Made by a program: the position numbers and the translations under genes
Assembly: GCF_002223055.1 (NCBI RefSeq)
Contig: NZ_NKFL01000006.1
Coordinates: 620,001 to 684,000 of the forward strand
Reading direction: 5' to 3'
Length of the DNA: 64,000 nt
Origin: Burkholderia sp. HI2500
Lineage (GTDB): Bacteria; Pseudomonadota; Gammaproteobacteria; Burkholderiales; Burkholderiaceae
Notes under the pieces: model-generated
Database searches by the model: none
What the model saw: the letters and a program-made list of their open reading frames with translations, nothing else
Told to the model about the DNA's origin: nothing
Shown here: in pieces, positions 58,292 through 64,000 of the stretch
Position numbering within the stretch: position 1 is the stretch's first letter
Layout: every line of letters begins with the position of its first letter

Positions 58292-59836
58292 CTACTGCGC
58301 CGAGCCGATCGTTCCCGTCGCAAGCGCGAGCGCGGCGGCGGCCGACAGTGCACCGGCATAGCTGTCGACCTCCGCGTTGCGGGCGGCGAGCAACTGGCTT
58401 TGCGCAATCGTCGCATCGGTGACCGAACCGACGCCGTTCCGGTACGCGGTCAGCGCCGCGTCGTAACTCGTCTGCGCGGCGTCGACGAGCGCCTTCGCGG
58501 CGTTGTGCGACGCCAGGCTCGTCTGTACCGCATTCTGCGCGGCGACCACCTGGCGGACCGCTTCCTCCTTGGTCCGCGTGAGGCGCGCGGAGGCGCTTTC
58601 CGCGTCGTTGCGCGCCTGCATCAGCACCGCCGAGCGCAGCCCGCCGTCGTACAGCGGAATCGTCACGCCGAGGAACACGCCGCCGCCGTAGCGGCTGCCG
58701 TTCAGGTTGACGGTCGGCGCCTGGTCGCCGATCGCGGGCAGCGCGGAGATGGACGTGCCGCCGCTCGCGTACGACGTCGACGCGGACAGGAAGATCTTCG
58801 GCATGAACGCGGCTTCCGCGGCCTTGATCTTCGCGCGATTGGCCTTTTCGAGCGCGAACGCGCCCTGCAGGTCGGGGCGGCGCGCGATCGCATCCGACAC
58901 GATCGCGTCGACCGACGAGCCGAGCGAGGGCGGCAGCGGCCGCTTCGGCAGCGCGGCGACGGTTGGCTTCGACAGCGGCGAGATGCCGAGCGCGGAGACG
59001 AGGGCGAGGTAGCCGTCGCTCTCCGTGCCGTTGGCCTGCACGAGCGCGAGGTTGGCCTGTGCGCGGTTCTGCGTCGCCTGTGCGAGTTCGACGACCGTGC
59101 CGACGCCGTGCTTGAGCCGCGCGCGGGAGGCCGCGAGGATCGCGTCCGCGTTCGCGAGGCCCTGCTGGGCGCTGAGCGCGCGCGAGCGTGCGGCTTCGTA
59201 GCGGTAGTACGCGACGGTCACGTCGTGGATCACCTGCTGGTGAACGGCCGTGAACGCGACGTTCGACGCGATCGACGCCTGTTCGGCCGCTTCGACGCGT
59301 GCCGCGCGGCCGCCGAAATCGAACAGCAGCCATTGCAGCGACAGCGCCGAGATGGTGCCGTGCACGGTGGAGTTGCTCGACGAGTCGCCGAGGAACGACG
59401 ACGTCGACCCGTGGTTTGCCTGGTACCCGCCCATGGCCGTCGCGGACAGCTTCGGCAGGTAGGCGGTCTTGGCCAGGCCGACCGCGAGCGCGGCGTTGCG
59501 CGCGTCGTTCCATGCGATACGGGTCAACGGGTTCGCCGATTCGGCGAGATCGATCAGCTCGGGCAGCGTGTACGCGTGCGCGGCATCGAGCGCGGCCGGC
59601 GGCGAGACCGACGCGAGCGCCGGCGACGCGGGCAGCGTGTAGTCGTGCGAACCTGGCGCGGACGTGCGCGGCGGGCCCGGCACGATGTCGCCTGCGGCGG
59701 ACGTTTGCGGCTGCCACGGGCGGTCGGACGCCTCCGGCGCCAGATCGATCGACGACGTCGCGCAGCCGGCCAGCGCGACGGCGGTCGCGAGGGCGGCGGC
59801 GGCGATCGAGGCGGCCGGCGGTTCAGGTAGGCGCAT
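58292..59836 (-). CDS. TolC-type outer-membrane efflux protein
   Basis: The 514-residue protein is a likely lipoprotein (VALAGCATSSIDL, Cys near 25) with two OEP domains (about 95-300 and 310-500): LSATAMGGYQANHGSTSSFL, WLLFDFGGRAARVEAAEQAS, GVFLGVTIPLYDGGLRSAVL. It has an N-terminal Pro/Ala-rich linker of ~60 residues not common in TolC. Last gene of the operon, its ATG overlaps the FUSC stop by 14 bp. It should be the outer-membrane channel for this pump. Confidence 0.88.
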   Translation of the reverse strand: MRLPEPPAASIAAAALATAVALAGCATSSIDLAPEASDRPWQPQTSAAGDIVPGPPRTSAPGSHDYTLPASPALASVSPPAALDAAHAYTLPELIDLAESANPLTRIAWNDARNAALAVGLAKTAYLPKLSATAMGGYQANHGSTSSFLGDSSSNSTVHGTISALSLQWLLFDFGGRAARVEAAEQASIASNVAFTAVHQQVIHDVTVAYYRYEAARSRALSAQQGLANADAILAASRARLKHGVGTVVELAQATQNRAQANLALVQANGTESDGYLALVSALGISPLSKPTVAALPKRPLPPSLGSSVDAIVSDAIARRPDLQGAFALEKANRAKIKAAEAAFMPKIFLSASTSYASGGTSISALPAIGDQAPTVNLNGSRYGGGVFLGVTIPLYDGGLRSAVLMQARNDAESASARLTRTKEEAVRQVVAAQNAVQTSLASHNAAKALVDAAQTSYDAALTAYRNGVGSVTDATIAQSQLLAARNAEVDSYAGALSAAAALALATGTIGSAQ

Positions 59837-61952
59837 GGGGGGCAGACTCCTTCGGTGTGGCTTGACGGGCGGCATCGGCGATGTGCGCGAGCCGCGCGTC
59901 GATCAGGTTCAGCAGCGCGTCGCGTGCGGGGTCGGTGGGGGCTGCGCGCGGAGGCATGGCCGGCGGCGTGGAGGGTTCTTGATCGGGCGCGGCGGCGTCG
60001 TCGCGCGGTTCGGTCACGCGGGCGAGCTGCGCGCCGATCGCCGCGTCGCCGGGCTTGCGTTCGGCGAGCAGGAACAGCGGCCCTTCGAGCGCACCGAGCT
60101 CCGCGAGCGCGCGGCGTCGCGTGGCGAGCCACGACGCGGCCGGCCGTACCCACGACGGTTCGTAGTGGACCAGCCCGAGCTCCTGCGTGATCGCGCCGTG
60201 GCGGGCGAACGCCTCGGCCGCGAGCGCGCGCCGCTCGGCCGGCTGCGCGACCTGCACGAGGCGCCGCCACTGTTCGATCAGCGCGGTGAGCCCGGCGTCG
60301 ATCTGCTTGCCGATGCTGACAGGCCAGATGCGCGTGAACACGAGATACACGACGACGTTGCCGAGCAGGATGCCGATCGTGCGATCGCGCGCGATCGTCA
60401 GGTCGAAGCCGGGGCCGGCGCCCTGGATCACGCACAGGAAAAACGCGAACGCGATCTGGAAGCCGGCATACGCGATGCGCGGCGAGCCGAACGCGACCCA
60501 CGCGGCGAGCCACCCGCCGGCGAACACCAGCGCCATCAGGTGGCCGACCGACGATAGCGACGGCACGACGAAGACGAGTGCCGCCGTGCCGAGCAGCGCG
60601 CCGACGATGCAGCCGAAGATCCGCAGCGTGAGCTTCTCGACCGTTTCGGCCGTCGAGCCGAGCGACACGATGTAGCAGGTGACGACGCAGGTATGGATAC
60701 CCGACCAGTCGAGCTGTGAATACAGCAGGTAGCAGAAGATCGCCGCGGCGGTCGTCTTCAGCGCGTAGCGGATGTGGTCGGGATTGGTGCGCGCGTCGGG
60801 CAGGAAGAAGCCGCCGCGCGGGGCGGCTGCGGGGGCGTCGGGCGCAGTCGCCGAAGCCGTCGAAGCCGTCGAAGCCGTCGAAGCCGTCGAAGCCGTCGAA
60901 GCCGTCGAAGCCGTCGAAGCCGTCGAAGCCGTCGAAGCCGTCGAAGCCGTCGAAGCCGTCGAAGCGACATCGGTCGTTGCGGCCGGTTCCGCGAAATGCG
61001 TGATCGCCGCATGGAGATCCGTCGCAGCAACACGTGCGAGCGGCGGCAGCGTGCCGGTCGGCGGTAGCGCGAGCGTCACGTCGACCGGGTAGCCGCCCTG
61101 GTCGAGGATGTCGGCCATCTCGTCGAGCGTCGCGGCGATCGGGGTGGCGTATGCGTCGGGCAGCCGTGCATCCGGTTCGCGATCGGCCAGCGCGACGCCG
61201 ACGAGCAGCGCGGTGCTCGATGTCACGGCCTGCCGCAACGCCGCGAAGTCGGCGGCGGACGACGAGCCTTCGAGTTTCGACAGCTTGAGCCACGTGAGCA
61301 GCTGCTTGTCGCCTTCGTGCAGGCTGGCATTGAATGCGTCGCGCGCGGCATCGTCACCGCGCAGCCGCTGCGCGGCGAGCCGCAAGCGCTTCGCGAGTTG
61401 CGCATGCGCGAGCTTGCGCGGCGACGGCGCGATCAGCAGGTTGACGACGATCGCGACTCCCACCGGGATCGCGATCGTCAGCCAGATGTACAGCAGCGCG
61501 CGCGTTGCAGCTTCACCGAACGGCGCAAGGCCGAGCTGGTCGAGCCCGAAGCCGACGATCATCGCGAGGATCGCGCCAACCGGGCGCAGCTTGCTGGCCG
61601 ACGTCAGATAGAGGAGGCCGACCGACAGCACGGCCATGCACGCGACCCGCAGGATCGAATAGTCGATGCTGAAGATCGCGATGCCGAGCACGAGCCCGAT
61701 CACGATCGTGACGATCACCAGCAGCGCGGCCGCGAGCACGACGCTCGTCACGCGGTCGGCTCGGATCATGAAGAACACGACGTACGCGGACAGCGCGGCT
61801 TCGGGCGTGCCGTAGGCGGCCGTCACGAGCGCGGTCAGCGCGCAGATCAGCGCAACCCGCACGGCAATCGACGTGCGCCCCGGAAACGGCGCGAGCAGTC
61901 GCAGGACTTCGCGCGGGCCCGGCGAGCGAACCTCAGCGGCAGGCAGTGCCAT
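59823..61952 (-). CDS. FUSC-family inner-membrane protein with variable AST repeat
   Basis: The 709-residue protein has two FUSC (fusaric-acid-resistance) halves: an N-terminal one of about six helices (about 28-180; SYVVFFMIRADRVTSVVLAA is close to the family) and a C-terminal one with RYALKTTAAAIFCYLLYSQL, GSTAETVEKLTLRIFGCIVG. The linker at about 330-365 holds 12 exact Ala-Ser-Thr repeats. It works with the HlyD and TolC neighbours to export aromatic or phenolic toxins, like AaeB. Its start overlaps the HlyD gene by 20 bp. The repeat number is likely to vary between strains. Confidence 0.9.
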   Translation of the reverse strand: MALPAAEVRSPGPREVLRLLAPFPGRTSIAVRVALICALTALVTAAYGTPEAALSAYVVFFMIRADRVTSVVLAAALLVIVTIVIGLVLGIAIFSIDYSILRVACMAVLSVGLLYLTSASKLRPVGAILAMIVGFGLDQLGLAPFGEAATRALLYIWLTIAIPVGVAIVVNLLIAPSPRKLAHAQLAKRLRLAAQRLRGDDAARDAFNASLHEGDKQLLTWLKLSKLEGSSSAADFAALRQAVTSSTALLVGVALADREPDARLPDAYATPIAATLDEMADILDQGGYPVDVTLALPPTGTLPPLARVAATDLHAAITHFAEPAATTDVASTASTASTASTASTASTASTASTASTASTASTASTASATAPDAPAAAPRGGFFLPDARTNPDHIRYALKTTAAAIFCYLLYSQLDWSGIHTCVVTCYIVSLGSTAETVEKLTLRIFGCIVGALLGTAALVFVVPSLSSVGHLMALVFAGGWLAAWVAFGSPRIAYAGFQIAFAFFLCVIQGAGPGFDLTIARDRTIGILLGNVVVYLVFTRIWPVSIGKQIDAGLTALIEQWRRLVQVAQPAERRALAAEAFARHGAITQELGLVHYEPSWVRPAASWLATRRRALAELGALEGPLFLLAERKPGDAAIGAQLARVTEPRDDAAAPDQEPSTPPAMPPRAAPTDPARDALLNLIDARLAHIADAARQATPKESAPHAPT
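60856..60963. repeat. 12 copies of a 9-bp tandem repeat in the FUSC gene
   Basis: GCCGTCGAA (plus strand) is repeated 12 times without error, encoding Ala-Ser-Thr on the minus strand. The period is a multiple of three, so copy changes keep the frame. It is a likely variable-number locus. It is not a CRISPR: there are no spacers. Confidence 0.95.
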
Positions 61953-62982
61953 GCCGGACCTCGACGATCGCGCTGGCGCCGACGCGCACGAGCTTGCCGT
62001 CGGGTTCGTCGAGCTTCACGCGCACGGGGAAGCGCTGCGCGACGTGCACCCAGTTCACCGAGTTCTGCACGATCGGCAGCGTGCGCGGCAGGTTGATGCG
62101 GGCGCTGTCGGCAATGCCTGCGCCGACGCCGACGACCTTGCCGGTCAGCGGGCGGCTGCGGTCGATCATCGAATAGACGGTTGCGCAGTCGCCGACCTCG
62201 ATGCGGCTCAGCGACGTCTCGCGGAAGTTGCCGACGGCGAACCATTCGCTCGCGTCGATCAGCGTGAAGATCGACTGGTTCGGCGCAAGGGTTTCGCCGG
62301 CGAGCACGCTCAGGCCCGTGACGAGACCATCGTGCGGCGCGCGCACGACGGTGTCTTCGAGCGCATGCTGCGCGCGGGCCAGCGCGGCCTCGCGCGCATG
62401 CAGCGTCGCGATCGCGTCGGCGTCGTCGCCGATCGTCTGTGACGACGCGCGCTGCTGTTCCTGCGCCTGCGCGAGCGACACGGCCGCGTCGCGCTGGCGG
62501 ACCTTCGCCTGGTCGAACTGCTGCGCGCTGACGTAGCCCTGTGCGGCGAGCGGCGCGAGCCGGTTCACGTCGCGCGTGGCAAGGTCGTTGTTCTGGGTCG
62601 CGCGCTTGACCTGCTCGGCGGCCACGGCCGCGTTCGAGCGTTCGCCGATCAGCGAGCGGCGGCGCGTGTCGAGCGATGCGCGCGCGAGTTCGAGGTCGGC
62701 CTGCGCCTGCGCAACCGTCAGCCGGTACGGCACGGGATCGATGACGTACAGCAGGTCGCCTTTCGCGACGCGCTGGTTTTCATGTACCGCGAGTTGCACG
62801 ATGCGGCCGCCGACCGGCGACGCGACGTGCACGACGTCCGCGTCGATCGATGCGTCGTCGGTGGACGGGTAGGCCGTCGTGCGGTAGTACGCGTACACGA
62901 GTGCCGCGATGCCGAGCGCGACGATCGCCAGGGCGATCACGCGGCCTTTGACGGAGGGGCGAGCGATGCCGGCGGCCTTCAT
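61933..62982 (-). CDS. HlyD/EmrA-like membrane-fusion protein
   Basis: The 349-residue adaptor has one N-terminal membrane helix (about 13-32, VIALAIVALGIAALVYAYYR), then biotinyl-lipoyl halves (DDASIDADVVHVASPVGGRI; VVRAPHDGLVTGLSVLAGET) around a long coiled-coil hairpin (about 85-195), and a barrel. It is the EmrA/AaeA type without a lipoprotein signal. It connects FUSC to the TolC-type channel. Starts with ATGA overlapping the YtcA stop, and its own stop overlaps the FUSC start. Confidence 0.9.
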   Translation of the reverse strand: MKAAGIARPSVKGRVIALAIVALGIAALVYAYYRTTAYPSTDDASIDADVVHVASPVGGRIVQLAVHENQRVAKGDLLYVIDPVPYRLTVAQAQADLELARASLDTRRRSLIGERSNAAVAAEQVKRATQNNDLATRDVNRLAPLAAQGYVSAQQFDQAKVRQRDAAVSLAQAQEQQRASSQTIGDDADAIATLHAREAALARAQHALEDTVVRAPHDGLVTGLSVLAGETLAPNQSIFTLIDASEWFAVGNFRETSLSRIEVGDCATVYSMIDRSRPLTGKVVGVGAGIADSARINLPRTLPIVQNSVNWVHVAQRFPVRVKLDEPDGKLVRVGASAIVEVRHGTACR

Positions 62983-63272
62983 GCGAACGGCCCCGTGCCG
63001 GTGAGCCACACGATCACCGCGACCACGAGCCCGATCGCGGTGCAGACGGCCAGCTGGTAGGGCACCGTCGCGGCCCAGCCGGTCGCGACGAATACGCGGT
63101 GCGCGACGATCGCGCCGATGACGCCGACGATCGCGCTGACGAGCCAAAGCGGGAAATACGCGCCGAACAGGACGTACGACGGTGCGCCGCGCGATGCGCA
63201 GCCCGCGAGCGGCAGGGCTGGCGCCAGGACGGCGGCGACGCGCAAGGGCGCGCGCGGCGTTGTTTTTCTCAT
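62979..63272 (-). CDS. YtcA-like small membrane protein
   Basis: The 97-residue protein is a likely lipoprotein (LPLAGCASRG, Cys near 25) with two C-terminal helices (FPLWLVSAIVGVIGAIVAHR and LAVCTAIGLVVAVIVWLTG). It matches the YtcA family found before FUSC-type pump genes, similar in place to AaeX. Function unknown; perhaps it helps assemble the pump. First gene of the operon. Confidence 0.82.
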   Translation of the reverse strand: MRKTTPRAPLRVAAVLAPALPLAGCASRGAPSYVLFGAYFPLWLVSAIVGVIGAIVAHRVFVATGWAATVPYQLAVCTAIGLVVAVIVWLTGTGPFA

Positions 63273-63538
63273 GGTGTGACGAGCTCGACGTTGGGGGTGG
63301 ATGCCGGGCGCGGCGCAATGCGAATCGCCGCCGCGACGACGATTCCGGGATACGGAGCCGATAATAAATCAGCGCGATGCGGACCGCCAGCCACCCGCCC
63401 CCGTGCACCGTGGGGGGTATTACCGGTCGGGGGGGCGTGTCCGCCCGTTCGGCACCGCGTTTCTGCAATGATGGTCGGACCGTCGCGATTCTGCCAGCGC
63501 ACGCTCGCGTAGGGTTGCTAACGGACTGTAAAGGATCG

Positions 63539-63880
63539 TCAGACGAACGAAGGGCGGCCGATTTGTCCTGTCGACAGCGCGGAATCGGGGCGGAAACGGC
63601 CGATTGCCGTTCGAACGCTGGGGAATGTGGTCGATTCGGCGGATCGGGGGGCGATGTTGACGAGTGGGTCGACCGGATTGCGGGTAAAGCGCGGCGGCGT
63701 GTCGCGATCGGTGACGCAGATCTGCGGCAGGCGTTCGGCCTGAGCGGTCTGCTCGTTTGCTCGCCCGCGAGAGCGACGACGCGCAGTGCCTTCGGGCAAG
63801 ACGCGGAAGTTCGCATCGATCATCCGGCCGCCGTTCTCGAAGTGGCTGACCGGGATGGTCAAGCGCAGCGTGCGCTGCAT
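63539..63880 (-). CDS. Uncharacterised reading frame at the window edge
   Basis: A minus-strand frame of 113 codons begins at ATG 63880 and remains open upstream without an ATG until a TGA at 63995-63997. The sequence (MQRTLRLTIPVSHFENGGRM, IDANFRVLPEGTARRR) reads like real protein, but no family is recognised. It could be a small protein, or the tail of a gene interrupted by a stop, or chance. The region 63273-63538 upstream of YtcA holds only the pump promoter. Confidence 0.3.
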   Translation of the reverse strand: MQRTLRLTIPVSHFENGGRMIDANFRVLPEGTARRRSRGRANEQTAQAERLPQICVTDRDTPPRFTRNPVDPLVNIAPRSAESTTFPSVRTAIGRFRPDSALSTGQIGRPSFV

Positions 63881-64000
63881 GTCGGTAACGACGGGCTTCG
63901 GGAAAGCGTCAACGTCGCTCGCGTCGGGCGGGCCGATGAAGTCGCGGTCGAGCGGTGCGCCGGGCGGCGTCGAAGCCCGGCCGGCGACCGGTCGTCACAG

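Noticed and set aside
60780..61003. Regular 9-bp repeat taken for a CRISPR-like array or a regulatory array
   Set aside because: There are no spacers, all six frames stay open only because the unit has no stop, and the repeat lies in the FUSC coding frame.

Overview
The window is GC-rich, densely coded DNA from a Burkholderia, almost certainly the Burkholderia cepacia complex (Bcc) and most likely its second chromosome. The decisive marker is an intact cepI / rsaM / cepR acyl-homoserine-lactone quorum-sensing cluster at 55174-57232, with a recognisable cep box. Other Burkholderia-type genes (DUF3331, DUF4148, a C4-type porin, CepI-linked mgtC) agree. No rRNA, tRNA, CRISPR array, insertion sequence or prophage was found. 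This is mostly accessory metabolism, transport and regulation.

Layout. 1-5560: old-yellow-enzyme start with an ArsR regulator, a CMD-family protein divergent from an HxlR regulator, a HAD phosphatase, a secreted alpha/beta hydrolase and a patatin. 5719-12059: cupredoxin plus Tat-exported metallophosphoesterase, a Pit phosphate transporter, and an ABC transporter (double permease and ATPase). 12110-13807: a 5'-truncated tssA-like gene facing a 5'-truncated membrane-protein gene. 13786-18341: RpiR regulator, gamma-glutamyltransferase and dicarboxylate/amino-acid symporter. 18371-22713: DUF3331, NDH-2 with a TetR regulator, LysR/SDR pair. 22772-29262: SoxR and a SoxR-box-driven RND efflux operon. 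29322-34526: MarR, an E1 alpha-keto-acid dehydrogenase, a broken E1-like gene and a GST, with shared TTGCAATTGCAA operators. 34729-44378: NCS1 permease, SDR, VOC protein, MdcR-like LysR, two MFS transporters, an isochorismatase-like hydrolase and an amidohydrolase. 44798-49613: LuxR-type regulator, SnoaL/HxlR pair, WxxGxW protein and a highly expressed-type porin. 49790-54184: rnk, DUF4148, CBS, ribA, GNAT, VOC and a small membrane protein. 54358-57986: hypothetical gene, cepI, rsaM, cepR, mgtC. 58292-63272: a four-gene YtcA/HlyD/FUSC/TolC-type efflux operon with overlapping genes.

The most informative features are regulatory: several regulators have clear dyads at the expected promoters (HxlR x2, TetR, RpiR, MarR, SoxR, CepR). 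The main anomalies are the tssA junction near 13.09 kb, a 20-bp-arm palindrome that breaks the E1-like gene near 33.70 kb, and a 12-copy 9-bp repeat inside the FUSC gene near 60.9 kb. I found no convincing wholly new multi-gene system. The best leads are the MarR/E1/GST regulon with its palindrome-broken paralogue and the uncharacterised gene downstream of cepI.
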